Assembly (NCBI GenBank): GCA_964371715.1
Contig: CAYJNO010000048.1
Coordinates: 1-9,098, forward strand
Reading direction: 5' to 3'
Source of the DNA: CAYJNO01 sp964371715
GTDB lineage: Bacteria > Bacillota_I > Bacilli_A > Erysipelotrichales > Erysipelotrichaceae
DNA: 9,098 bases
The translations under genes and the position numbers were made by a program. The first letter of the stretch is position 1, and each line of letters opens with the position of its first letter. Below the pieces are notes generated by a model that did no database searches, was not told the DNA's origin, and saw nothing but the letters and a program-made list of their open reading frames with translations. This document shows positions 1-8,390 of this stretch, piece after piece.

Positions 1-1485
1 TTATTGTTTATTTTTCATATGTGGGAATAAGATAACTTCTCTAATAGTATCAGAATCTGTTAATAACATTACTAATCTATCAATACCTAGACCCATACCA
101 CCTGTTGGAGGCATACCATATTCTAATGCTTCTACAAAGTCAACATCCATTTCATTTGCTTCATCATTACCTAAATCTTTTTCTTTTACTTGTTCTAAGA
201 ATCTTTCTCTTTGGTCAATTGGATCATTTAACTCAGAGAACGCATTACAGTATTCTCTTCCATCAATAAATAATTCAAAACGATCTGTAAATCTTCCATC
301 TTCTGCATTCTTTTTAGCTAATGGAGAAATTTCTAATGGGTGACCATAAATAAATGTTGGTTGTTCAATTAATTCTTCCGCAAATTCTTCAAAGAATAAG
401 TTAATAATATGGCCAATACTTCTTTGGTGTTTTTCAACTCTTACTTCTTTTTCTTCAGCAATTTTTAATGCTTCATCTAAATCTGTAATATTCCAAAAAT
501 CAACTCCACATGCTTCTTTAACAGCATCCACCATGTGTAATCTTTTAAATGGCCCTTTTAAAGAGATTATTTTTTCTCCCCATTTCACATCTGTAGTACC
601 TAATACTTCAGTTGCAACATATTCTAATAGTCCTTCATTTAATTCCATCATTCCAGCCATATCGCTATAAGCAACATAAGCTTCAACTGTTGTAAATTCT
701 GGGTTATGTCTTGGGCTCATTCCTTCATTTCTAAATAATCTACCAATCTCATATACACCTTCCATACCACCAACAATTAAACGCTTTAATGGTAGTTCTG
801 TTGCAATACGTAAATAAAATGGCATATCTAATGTATTATGATGAGTAGTAAAAGGTCTTGCAGCAGCACCACCTAAAATAGGTTGTAATACTGGTGTTTC
901 TACTTCTATTAATCCTAAGTTATCAAAATAATGCTGGATTGCTCTAATAATACGAGGTCTTGTCATTGCTACAAGTCTTGCTTTTTCATTCATTATTAAA
1001 TCAACATAACGACGACGGTATCTTTCTTCAACATCACTTAATCCATGAAATTTTTCTGGTAATGGTCTTAAAGCTTTTGTTAAGTGAATGAAGTTTAAAG
1101 CTTTAACTGATAATTCACCTTTATCTGTTTTTGTAACTACTCCTTCAATACCAACAATATCACCTAAGTCACTAGCTTTAAAAATATCATATAGTTCTTC
1201 TCCAACTACTCTTTTATTAATAACTATTTGAATTTGTCCATCACGATCTTGAAGATGAAAAAATCCTAATTTACCCATATCCCTTTTTGTCATTATACGA
1301 CCAGCGATTTTAACTTCTTGATTTATTTCTAGTAGTTCTTCTTTAGTTTTTTCTTCAAAAAGATTCTTTAATTCTAAAGATTTATGTGTTCTATCAAATG
1401 CATTACCAAAAGGATCAATTCCTTTTTCTTTTAATTCTTGCATTTTTTGAATTCTTACTATTTCTTGTTCTGTTCTATTTTCCAT
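1..1485 (-). CDS. lysS: Lysyl-tRNA synthetase, class II
   Basis: Charges tRNA-Lys with lysine in the cytoplasm, using ATP. The 494-residue length is normal for bacterial class II LysRS. An N-terminal anticodon-binding OB fold spans about residues 57-135 (starting VKIAGRIMTKRDMGKLGFF). The catalytic core shows motif 1 near 186-198 (ending in the conserved Pro198), motif 2 at about 245-268 (YEIGRLFRNEG, then RHNPEFTTVE) and motif 3 at 462-473 (GGMGLGIDRLVM). The stop codon is the first three bases of the window, so the gene is complete. I chose the ATG at 1485 because AAGGAGG lies five bases before it. An in-frame ATG 15 codons further upstream (1528-1530) directly abuts the TATAAT -10 element, so it should lie upstream of the transcript. 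The leader is too short for a T-box. The gene is divergent from the dehydrogenase. Confidence 0.97.
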   Translation of the reverse strand: MENRTEQEIVRIQKMQELKEKGIDPFGNAFDRTHKSLELKNLFEEKTKEELLEINQEVKIAGRIMTKRDMGKLGFFHLQDRDGQIQIVINKRVVGEELYDIFKASDLGDIVGIEGVVTKTDKGELSVKALNFIHLTKALRPLPEKFHGLSDVEERYRRRYVDLIMNEKARLVAMTRPRIIRAIQHYFDNLGLIEVETPVLQPILGGAAARPFTTHHNTLDMPFYLRIATELPLKRLIVGGMEGVYEIGRLFRNEGMSPRHNPEFTTVEAYVAYSDMAGMMELNEGLLEYVATEVLGTTDVKWGEKIISLKGPFKRLHMVDAVKEACGVDFWNITDLDEALKIAEEKEVRVEKHQRSIGHIINLFFEEFAEELIEQPTFIYGHPLEISPLAKKNAEDGRFTDRFELFIDGREYCNAFSELNDPIDQRERFLEQVKEKDLGNDEANEMDVDFVEALEYGMPPTGGMGLGIDRLVMLLTDSDTIREVILFPHMKNKQ

Positions 1486-1490
1486 TGTTG

Positions 1491-1497
1491 CCTCCTT
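1491..1497 (-). promoter_or_regulatory. Ribosome binding site that fixes the lysS start
   Basis: On the minus strand this reads AAGGAGG, five bases before the ATG at 1485. No comparable site precedes the upstream in-frame ATG at 1530, so it decides the start codon. Confidence 0.9.
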
Positions 1498-1521
1498 ACA
1501 TAATTGGCTTTTAACTATACT

Positions 1522-1550
1522 ATTATACATAATTTTATGTTGTTATGCAC
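1522..1550 (-). promoter_or_regulatory. lysS promoter
   Basis: The minus strand has a perfect TATAAT at 1522-1527. Seventeen bases upstream, at 1545-1550, is only a weak -35 (GTGCAT). Transcription would start near 1515, leaving a leader of about 30 bases with no room for a T-box or other riboswitch. Confidence 0.65.
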
Positions 1551-1622
1551 TAATTTTAGTATGTTATTTTATTAATTTTGATCTATTTATTATTCATGTT
1601 CTCCCATTATTCATTTTTTGTA

Positions 1623-1631
1623 TGTTATGAT
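1623..1631 (+). promoter_or_regulatory. Promoter (extended -10) of the alcohol dehydrogenase gene
   Basis: TGTTATGAT matches the extended -10 pattern TGn-TATaAT with one mismatch. I see no good -35 at 16-18 bases upstream, which is usual for extended -10 promoters. The expected start near 1638 gives a leader of about 20 bases that contains the AAGGAGG site. Confidence 0.6.
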
Positions 1632-1659
1632 ATAAATATATAAAATTTAAGGAGGAATA

Positions 1660-2835
1660 ATGAACGGATTTACTTATTATACGCCTACAAAAGTAATTTT
1701 TGATGAAAAGGCTGAATTATTAGTTGGAAAAGAAGTAACTGCACTTGGTGCAAAAAAAGTTTTAATTGTTTATGGTTCAGGAAGTGTAGTCAAATCAGGG
1801 TTATTAGATGCTACAAAAAAATCGTTAGAAGATAACAATATTGAATATGTCTGCCTTGATGGAGTAGTACCTAATCCTTTACTTTCAAAAGTATATGAAG
1901 GTTTAGAACTTTCAAAAAAAGAAAACATCGATTTTATTTTAGCCGTAGGTGGTGGAAGTGTAATTGATACTGCTAAAGCTATTGGTATGGGACTTAAATA
2001 CGATGGTGATGTTTGGGATTTATTTAGTGGAGTAGCTACCCCTGTAGGTTCTACACCTATTGGCTGTATCTTAACTATCGCTGCTGCAGGTAGTGAAATG
2101 AGTTCAGGTACAGTTATCACAAAAGATGAAGGTTTATTCAAAAGATCATGTGGACACCCAGAGGCTATTTGTAAATTTGCATTGATGAATCCAAGTTTAA
2201 TGTTAACATTACCTGATTATCAAACTGCATGTGGTAGTGTAGATATCATTATGCATACAATGGAAAGATATTTTAACCCTACAACTAACCTTGATACGAC
2301 AGATATCATAGCTGAGAGTATAATTAAAGAAACAATGAAACAAGCTTTGATTTTAAAAGATAATCCAAAAGATATCGATGCTCGCTGGAACATTATGTGG
2401 CTTGGAAGTTTATCACATAATGGTTTAACAGGTTGTGGTACCCTAGGTGGTGATTGGTCAACACATAATATTGAACATGAATTAAGTGGTATATATAATG
2501 TAGCACATGGAGCAGGACTATCGGCTGTTTGGGGTAGTTGGGCACGATATGTTATTGAAGTTATACCTCATAGATTTTATAAATACGCAAAAAATGTTAT
2601 GAACATTGAAGGTGATGATATGATGGAAGTAGGTTTAAAAGGTATCGAAAAAACTGAAGAGTTCTTCAAATCAATAAATATGCCTGTTACAATTACAGGT
2701 TTAGATATTTGTCCAACTCTAGAAGTTATTGATGAAATGGCATCTAAAGCAACTAACAATAACACTACAACAGTAGGAGCTGTTAAAAAATTAAATAAAC
2801 AAGATATTATTAACATCTATACAAATGCATTATAA
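1660..2835 (+). CDS. Iron-containing (type III) alcohol dehydrogenase, BDH/YqhD-like
   Basis: Cytoplasmic NAD(P)H-dependent dehydrogenase that interconverts alcohols and aldehydes, typical of fermentative or aldehyde-detoxifying metabolism. The 391 residues match the butanol dehydrogenase/YqhD branch. The nucleotide-binding signature is GGGSVIDTAKAI at 97-108. The metal ligands expected for the family are Asp195, His199, His269 and His283; the extra conserved His273 (HELSG) is also present. The stretch GSGSVVKSG at 39-47 has no acidic residue where NAD-specific relatives carry one, so I infer a preference for NADP(H). AAGGAGG at 1649-1655 lies four bases before the ATG. The gene stands alone, divergent from lysS and convergent with the GH84 gene, so its context gives no substrate. 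Family assignment is firm; the physiological alcohol is unknown. Confidence 0.93.
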   Translation: MNGFTYYTPTKVIFDEKAELLVGKEVTALGAKKVLIVYGSGSVVKSGLLDATKKSLEDNNIEYVCLDGVVPNPLLSKVYEGLELSKKENIDFILAVGGGSVIDTAKAIGMGLKYDGDVWDLFSGVATPVGSTPIGCILTIAAAGSEMSSGTVITKDEGLFKRSCGHPEAICKFALMNPSLMLTLPDYQTACGSVDIIMHTMERYFNPTTNLDTTDIIAESIIKETMKQALILKDNPKDIDARWNIMWLGSLSHNGLTGCGTLGGDWSTHNIEHELSGIYNVAHGAGLSAVWGSWARYVIEVIPHRFYKYAKNVMNIEGDDMMEVGLKGIEKTEEFFKSINMPVTITGLDICPTLEVIDEMASKATNNNTTTVGAVKKLNKQDIINIYTNAL

Positions 2836-2856
2836 AAAAGGCCTATGGCCTTTTTT
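2834..2856. terminator. Bidirectional terminator shared by two convergent genes
   Basis: A near-perfect palindrome: six A, GGCC, a three-base TAT loop, GGCC and six T. Read from either strand it is a short GC hairpin followed by six U. It begins inside the stop codon of the dehydrogenase gene (2833-2835) and ends inside the stop codon of the GH84 gene (2855-2857), so it takes up the whole space between them. The four-pair GC core is short and the A/T pairs extend it. Confidence 0.85.
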
Positions 2857-5800
2857 AATTTGTACTTCTTCTTCTAATAACTACAAACGTAACTCCACCA
2901 ACAATAATTAAACCTATAAATATAAATATTAATGATGTGGGAAATCCACTGCTTGCTACTTCTGGTGTTTCTTCGTCAACTAAATCTTCTACCTCAGGTG
3001 TTGGAGACACAATAGTTGTATCCTCACTTACTGTAGGTTCAGGCGTTGTTGTTACCTCAGGTTCTGATGTAACAGTAGGCGTAGTAGTTATTTCAGGCCT
3101 TACAGTTGGCGCCGGTTTTGTTGTTGGCTGTGCTGTTGGTTGAACTGTAGGGTTTGCTGTTGGTACAGTTGATGGTTTACTCGTTTCTTCAGGTGTTGTA
3201 GGTTTTGTTGTTTCAGGCGATACTGTCGGTGTAGGCTCTGGTTCAACTGGGATATCTTCAGTTTTTATTTCAAGCATACTAGAATACTGATTCAATTCAC
3301 CTATAATTTTAATATCAACATTCCCTATCGTTAAGTTTTCAATTGTATTTTTTAGCACAGTTATAACTAATGCTTTTGTACTTTCATCATAAGTTGAGGT
3401 GTATTGATCATTTGTTAAAATACTTCCGTTAATATAAACTTGTACACTACTAGATCCTTCATTTCCTATAGCGATCACAAAATCACTTGTAATCGGTTGT
3501 TTAAGGACTGTATCATGACTAATATTCGTGCTAATAGCTTTTTCTTGAAGACTAGCAATCGCATCATTAATATTTTGAGCCATTGCATCTACTTGAGCTT
3601 GATTTTCACTTGTTAATCCACGTACAATTTCATTAATTCTAGTTTGTAAATTAGTAACACTATCATTTGTGAAAATAAATAAGTTTCCAGGTACATTTAC
3701 TAACGCTGTATCAACTGCTGAATAATCTGCTACTATAATTTCAATTACTTTTTCGTATAACTCATTATACTTCAGTGTTTTTTCATTGAATAATACTGGG
3801 TTTACTCTACTAGCTTGATCTGTTACCCCTTTATCATTCGCAATTAATGTATTAAGTTCATCATAAATTGCTTTTAATTCAATATATTCTTCTTTTGCTT
3901 TATTCTCTTCTGAGATTGTTTCAAATGATTTAATTGTTTGTTCAGCAATTTCACGATTAAGTGATGAATAAACTAATGCATTTTTATTAGATTCAATATT
4001 TGAATTTAATTTATCAATTTCACTTTGCCATAGATTTTCAGAGTTTTCTAAAGCTGTTTTAGCTTTCATTACAGAATTGTAATATGAATCATAAGTAACG
4101 CTAGTGTATGTATTATTATTTATAATCATATTATCTATTTGAGCCTGTAATGAAGATATATCTCCCTTAATTTTAGCTTCATCAATATGACGATTTAATA
4201 TTGTTAACATACTATCTACAGTTGATTGGCTAACATATAAATTTGTCAATAATGCTTTCGCATTAGCAACTGCCTTTTGATATTCTACTTTAGAATTTTC
4301 TATCCAATTATCATAATTATCTGGAGTAGTATTTACTCTTTCTTCTAGTTCAGTTTTATCTACATCAACAATTTCTTGGGTAATAAATAAAATTTCATTT
4401 ATCTCAGGAATATTTTCACCCCATGCAATAGTAACACTTACTATTTTATTTGATGGTAATACAAAGTCATTTACCATTTGTGATAATGTACCTAATTTCA
4501 CATTCTCTATCTTGTTATCTTTTACTACATTTATACTTACCTCTGCATTAGATTCAAGACCTGTTTGAACAAATCTGATTGTATTTGCAGTAATTTGTGA
4601 ATCAAGGGTATAGGTAATATATCCATTTGCTTCAGATCCTTTATAGCTAGTATTGAAGTCTTCATCAATCATATAGCTTGGTAAATGTCCTGCTAACTCT
4701 TTTGTACCTTCAAAGTTATTTGAAGTTTCAACAGAAATATATTCACCATTATTGATTACTATCTCATTAATAATTACTGCTCTATTTGGATATGTTGTAT
4801 TAAAGTAAATACGCATGTATTTCGCATCTATATCAAGTTCATCATTTCCATAATATCTAACATTTGGATATAGTGAATCGATGTTTCCAACTCCTGTATT
4901 AGCCATATTATCATCACGATTTACATCTGTAACTCCATCTCCAACATTAAATGCATTTGTCCATTCTACACCATCACTTGATAGTTGAATTATCGCATCA
5001 CGTAAATAATCACTTGTTGAATCTGTAGAATATATTCTTAATGAATTAATATTTATACTATCTCCGAAAGTATAGATGGCATAGGTACCATCACTTGGAT
5101 TTCCACCATATTTTGTCTGTGTTGTCATATCTCCATCAAAGGCTGCACCATTATTACGTGAATCACCCCATCCACCTACTTCAACAACCGTGTTTTCAAC
5201 AAGTGTTCCAAAGACTTCAATATGTTTAATTGTTACTTTAAATTCAGAAATATTCATTGTAACTTTTGTATCAGTATTGTTTATCAATCTTATATATCTA
5301 GATTGTGAAGCTAAAGCTTCTTCGATTGTACAATCTGTCCATAAGTCATTATTTTTTGAAATTTGTAGACTTAATAATGTTGTATCAATATTTGAAATAA
5401 TTGATTCAATAGATTCAATTTTATCTAAATCTAGACCAACATAATCACCACTATTTAATTCAATATTTTGACCAGTTAGTGTTACAATATTCTCATTTCT
5501 TGTTGTTTTTAACGCACTATTTTCTATATTAGTAATTAAATTTAAATTACTGTTTTCATCTACTATTTCAGGCCCATATACACTAACCTCACCAAGACGC
5601 CACCATACAAGTTGTTGTTCTAAGTTTCTGATTCTTATTTTAGATGTAACTGCATCACCTTTAATTACTTGTTCTACTGCTTTAGTATATGGTCCAAATT
5701 CAATCCATTCACCTTTTGCAGCATCGTAATATTCAACAATTGCTTCATTTAAAATATCACCTTCTTTTGATTTACCTTGTACAATACGAATTGAACCGAT

Positions 5801-8365
5801 ATTATTTTCTTCTCCTAAGTCAAATACAATTGATCCGTCTTTAGGCATATTATCTTGAACCTCAGTTCCAGTTACCCAAAATTCAGTAGTATCATTCTTA
5901 TCAATTGTATCACTTGGATTTCCACCAACATTTTTCATATTAGTATCAAATTCTACATTAATTATTTCTATTTCATTTGATTCAGTTTCATTCTTAATAG
6001 TATTAACATCGAATGTATATAATTGGAACCATGAATCATCACCATTATCTTGTGTTGTGACCATTCTAATTCCAACAACATCTTTTAAGTTCATATTTTC
6101 AATAATTATTGGTTCTGTTGATCCTTTAGGACGACTTATAACTTCCGTATTATAAACTATCCAATCTTCACCATTTAAAGTATATTCAACATTAATATTA
6201 TAGAAATGATTTTTACCACCCTCTTGAACAATTTTTAAGTTATCAACATTGATTGGATTATTGAATGACAAACCAACATAATCACCTTCTAAAATATAGT
6301 TTGGATTCGTAAATTGAATATAAGTTGAATCATCATTATCATATACACTCTCAACCTCACCTGATGTTGGATTAGCAAATCTGTTAGAAATATATGTTTT
6401 TATTATAGTGTTTGGGTTAACAATTGTATTTACCTCTGCCACTAATATCTTATCTAATTCATTAATGAAAGGTAAAATATGTTGTACTCCAACTTCAGCA
6501 TATTGAGTCAAGTGTAAGTATGCAAACCCATGTTTTTTAGATGCATCTAAAGATTGTTTAGCCTGATTATATAAACTAATCATATTTGAGTTATCGTTAT
6601 TTAGATATGATTTATATGCTTCTAAATATAATAATGCAGCATCAACTGTATCTTCATAACAATCTATAAATTCTTCTATTTGATTTAATACATCTTTATT
6701 TCCTGTTGTATTACGATAGTCTTCTACAGCATTTTCTAAGATTTCAAATTCTTCAACCATCGCTTCAATGTCATTGTTTGTTAATGTTGAATTAGCCATT
6801 CTTTCTTTAAAAGCGTCTAATAACGGGCTAAGTTCTATCGATTCTTCCAAAGCTACAACTCGACTGTCCATATTTTGATTGATCATATGCTTTGATAGCT
6901 CACGAAGAGCACTAGAACCACTTGTTTCTATCGCACTATTATGATCTACATATTTAAATGAATCGTACCATGCTTGATCAGCTGTTGCTTCATCATCCCA
7001 AATATTCCATGAATATACAGCATTACCAAAAATTGCAACTTTGCTTGGTTCAGATTGTTGCATTGGATTTAAAACTATACCTTCAATTTTTTCAGGATCA
7101 ACATCACTATGTAAGAAGTCAGAATATCCTCCCATAATTAAATGATTTTTTGAATTGTCAGTACATGGCCAGTTTATCCATAAATAGGAACCACGGCCTA
7201 CTTTATCATAGAATGTATCTGTAAATTCTTTTGATACTTCTCCCCAAATCTTACCACCAGTCATTACAATTTGTACTGTACTTGGGAATTCACTATAGTA
7301 TGTCTCACCACTATACATGTACTCTTGAGTACAAAATGGTAATGTAGTGATTAAATCAGGATATGTTTCTTGCTTTTCTTCTAACCAAGCTTCCATATCT
7401 TTTAAAAGACGAATATAGTTTGACCCTCCAACATTAGCAGCATCATCAGCTAAAATAGCAATTTGGCGTACACCAGCTGCAATTACTTGATCAAACTTTG
7501 CTTGCATTATCGCTAAATCTCTTTGATATGATTCCTCAGTACTATGATCTATTGCATTATACATATATGGATGCAGAGCATACACAAATCGACATTTAGA
7601 TGCATTCCCTGCTTCGGCTAAAGGCATAATATCTTCAATCAGTTCTTGCTCTGTATATAATTCGCGCCAATTTGCATTATGCTTTGGATCATCCTTTGGT
7701 GCATAAAAATAAGTATTTAATTTATAATAACCGCTCCATGTCATTAAATTAGCACGATCTTCTGTAGACCAAGGATTACCATAGTACCCTTCAATAAAAC
7801 CACGGCTTGCAACATCACTATAGTCTTCAATTTTAAACTCTTCAATTGTAAAGCTATCAATTTGGGCAAGTATATGATAAAGCGTTGTTAACCCATAAAA
7901 AGCAGCATCGGTATTTTTACCAAGTACTGTTATTACATTATCTTTACTTTCTAGATAATAACTATCACCTTTAGTAAACAATTCACTATCTTCAAGTTTT
8001 CCATTTTCACTAACATATTCATCTACAAATGTTTCTGTGTTTCCAGCAATACCTATTAATACATTTGTCTTTGAATCATCAATTTTATTACTAAAAGTAA
8101 TAGTAATATTTTTTAATGCAAATGTTTCTTTTAATCTATCAATTGTATAAGTGTCTATACCTTCTTCATATACAACATTTATGTTCTTACTTAAAATATA
8201 ATTATTATTATAATATTCTATCGATTGAGGAATTGGATATATTTCATATTCCTCTGTGCTTGCCTTAATAACTGGTAATACTTCAATAATTGTTGGTACT
8301 AGCATCATTAAGCTTAGCATCACTAAACTAATTCTTTTTATTAACTTTTCTACGTGTATTTTCAT
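2855..8365 (-). CDS. Large secreted, membrane-anchored GH84 beta-N-acetylglucosaminidase
   Basis: Probable exo-hexosaminidase acting outside the cell on GlcNAc-bearing glycans (mucin, glycoprotein or hyaluronan-like), as in Clostridium perfringens NagJ/NagH. Signal peptide: about 1-35. GH20b-like N-domain: 40-180. GH84 core: 185-480. Helical region: 480-645. Five beta-sandwich modules, several F5/8-type (CBM32-like): 655-1330. FIVAR-like helices: 1336-1610. Ig- or X2-like beta module: 1611-1700. Thr/Pro linker: 1705-1797. Membrane helix: 1811-1830, then RRRSTN. The catalytic pair is Asp307-Asp308 (ILADDAAN); other pocket residues matching NagJ are Lys224, Tyr349, Thr369, Trp396, Asn398, Asp403 and Asn433, so the enzyme should be active. 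The start follows AAAGGGGG by five bases, and an in-frame stop at 8390-8392 rules out a longer protein. Oddities are the exceptional length and the absence of an LPxTG motif. Natural substrate unknown. Confidence 0.93.
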   Translation of the reverse strand: MKIHVEKLIKRISLVMLSLMMLVPTIIEVLPVIKASTEEYEIYPIPQSIEYYNNNYILSKNINVVYEEGIDTYTIDRLKETFALKNITITFSNKIDDSKTNVLIGIAGNTETFVDEYVSENGKLEDSELFTKGDSYYLESKDNVITVLGKNTDAAFYGLTTLYHILAQIDSFTIEEFKIEDYSDVASRGFIEGYYGNPWSTEDRANLMTWSGYYKLNTYFYAPKDDPKHNANWRELYTEQELIEDIMPLAEAGNASKCRFVYALHPYMYNAIDHSTEESYQRDLAIMQAKFDQVIAAGVRQIAILADDAANVGGSNYIRLLKDMEAWLEEKQETYPDLITTLPFCTQEYMYSGETYYSEFPSTVQIVMTGGKIWGEVSKEFTDTFYDKVGRGSYLWINWPCTDNSKNHLIMGGYSDFLHSDVDPEKIEGIVLNPMQQSEPSKVAIFGNAVYSWNIWDDEATADQAWYDSFKYVDHNSAIETSGSSALRELSKHMINQNMDSRVVALEESIELSPLLDAFKERMANSTLTNNDIEAMVEEFEILENAVEDYRNTTGNKDVLNQIEEFIDCYEDTVDAALLYLEAYKSYLNNDNSNMISLYNQAKQSLDASKKHGFAYLHLTQYAEVGVQHILPFINELDKILVAEVNTIVNPNTIIKTYISNRFANPTSGEVESVYDNDDSTYIQFTNPNYILEGDYVGLSFNNPINVDNLKIVQEGGKNHFYNINVEYTLNGEDWIVYNTEVISRPKGSTEPIIIENMNLKDVVGIRMVTTQDNGDDSWFQLYTFDVNTIKNETESNEIEIINVEFDTNMKNVGGNPSDTIDKNDTTEFWVTGTEVQDNMPKDGSIVFDLGEENNIGSIRIVQGKSKEGDILNEAIVEYYDAAKGEWIEFGPYTKAVEQVIKGDAVTSKIRIRNLEQQLVWWRLGEVSVYGPEIVDENSNLNLITNIENSALKTTRNENIVTLTGQNIELNSGDYVGLDLDKIESIESIISNIDTTLLSLQISKNNDLWTDCTIEEALASQSRYIRLINNTDTKVTMNISEFKVTIKHIEVFGTLVENTVVEVGGWGDSRNNGAAFDGDMTTQTKYGGNPSDGTYAIYTFGDSININSLRIYSTDSTSDYLRDAIIQLSSDGVEWTNAFNVGDGVTDVNRDDNMANTGVGNIDSLYPNVRYYGNDELDIDAKYMRIYFNTTYPNRAVIINEIVINNGEYISVETSNNFEGTKELAGHLPSYMIDEDFNTSYKGSEANGYITYTLDSQITANTIRFVQTGLESNAEVSINVVKDNKIENVKLGTLSQMVNDFVLPSNKIVSVTIAWGENIPEINEILFITQEIVDVDKTELEERVNTTPDNYDNWIENSKVEYQKAVANAKALLTNLYVSQSTVDSMLTILNRHIDEAKIKGDISSLQAQIDNMIINNNTYTSVTYDSYYNSVMKAKTALENSENLWQSEIDKLNSNIESNKNALVYSSLNREIAEQTIKSFETISEENKAKEEYIELKAIYDELNTLIANDKGVTDQASRVNPVLFNEKTLKYNELYEKVIEIIVADYSAVDTALVNVPGNLFIFTNDSVTNLQTRINEIVRGLTSENQAQVDAMAQNINDAIASLQEKAISTNISHDTVLKQPITSDFVIAIGNEGSSSVQVYINGSILTNDQYTSTYDESTKALVITVLKNTIENLTIGNVDIKIIGELNQYSSMLEIKTEDIPVEPEPTPTVSPETTKPTTPEETSKPSTVPTANPTVQPTAQPTTKPAPTVRPEITTTPTVTSEPEVTTTPEPTVSEDTTIVSPTPEVEDLVDEETPEVASSGFPTSLIFIFIGLIIVGGVTFVVIRRRSTN
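2858..3253 (-). other. Thr/Pro-rich stalk and C-terminal membrane anchor of the GH84 protein
   Basis: Residues 1705-1797 are dominated by Thr, Pro, Glu, Ser and Val in irregular PT/TP/PE periods (such as NPTVQPTAQPTTKP), a typical extended stalk. A hydrophobic helix (about 1811-1830) and the basic tail RRRSTN follow. The helix and basic tail look like a sortase substrate's tail, but the sequence before the helix is SSGFPTS, with no LPxTG. Direct membrane anchoring is the simplest reading. Confidence 0.8.
3536..4360 (-). other. FIVAR-like helical repeats of the GH84 protein
   Basis: Residues 1336-1610 are charged and helical. Two stretches fit the FIVAR pattern well: 1336-1400 (aromatic W/Y, then a YQKAVANAKALL-type helix, then STVDSMLTILNRHID) and 1546-1610 (ADYSAVDTAL, then QAQVDAMAQNINDAIASL). 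A weaker copy lies at 1402-1470. Such repeats are common stalk modules in large Gram-positive surface enzymes. Confidence 0.7.
4376..6403 (-). other. Tandem beta-sandwich / carbohydrate-binding modules of the GH84 protein
   Basis: Residues 655-1330 split into about five modules: A 655-790, B 803-933, C 940-1052, D 1053-1205 and E 1206-1330. B, D and E have the F5/8 type C (CBM32-like) pattern: a DG/DxxxTT-type loop, a hydrophobic strand such as IGSIRIVQ or INSLRIYS, then a strand with a spaced W (KGEWIEF, DGVEWTN). A and C share GDYVGL and a closing strand before a short FDV/FKV. These probably bind glycan or act as spacers. Module borders are approximate. Confidence 0.65.
6926..7813 (-). other. 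GH84 catalytic domain (residues about 185-480)
   Basis: Opens with RGFIEGYYGNPW (188-199) and continues with YAPKDDPKHN (221-230). The aspartate pair lies at bases 7442-7447, followed by LWINWPCTD (395-403) and VLNPMQQSEPSK (431-442). In the family, the first Asp orients the substrate acetamido group and the second is the general acid/base of a substrate-assisted retaining mechanism. All the motifs I can recall from NagJ are present in order. Confidence 0.92.
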
Positions 8366-8370
8366 TTTAT

Positions 8371-8378
8371 CCCCCTTT
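8371..8378 (-). promoter_or_regulatory. Ribosome binding site of the GH84 gene
   Basis: On the minus strand this reads AAAGGGGG, five bases before the ATG at 8365. It departs from AAGGAGG by one base at the A, unlike the perfect sites of lysS and the dehydrogenase. Confidence 0.75.
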
Positions 8379-8390
8379 ATAAATTGCTTT

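Noticed and set aside
1486..1659. T-box or lysine riboswitch upstream of lysS
   Set aside because: The predicted leader is only about 30 bases, with no specifier stem, no T-box sequence and no antiterminator.
1770..2141. 123-codon open frame on the minus strand inside the dehydrogenase gene
   Set aside because: It lies opposite a clearly conserved coding region and shows no recognisable protein features.
2937..3143. 68-codon Gly/Val/Ser-rich frame on the plus strand
   Set aside because: It is the complement of the low-complexity Thr/Pro linker of the GH84 gene, and its repetitiveness follows from that.
2975..3253. Tandem DNA repeat or CRISPR-like array
   Set aside because: The repetitiveness is irregular and comes from Pro/Thr codons; there is no constant repeat or spacer length.
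4751..5964. GGNPSD motif at residues 814-819 and 1087-1092 of the GH84 protein as proof of module duplication
   Set aside because: The two copies sit on opposite sides of the DxxxTT-type loop (IDKNDTT, FDGDMTT) in their modules, so they are not at matching positions and are probably coincidence.
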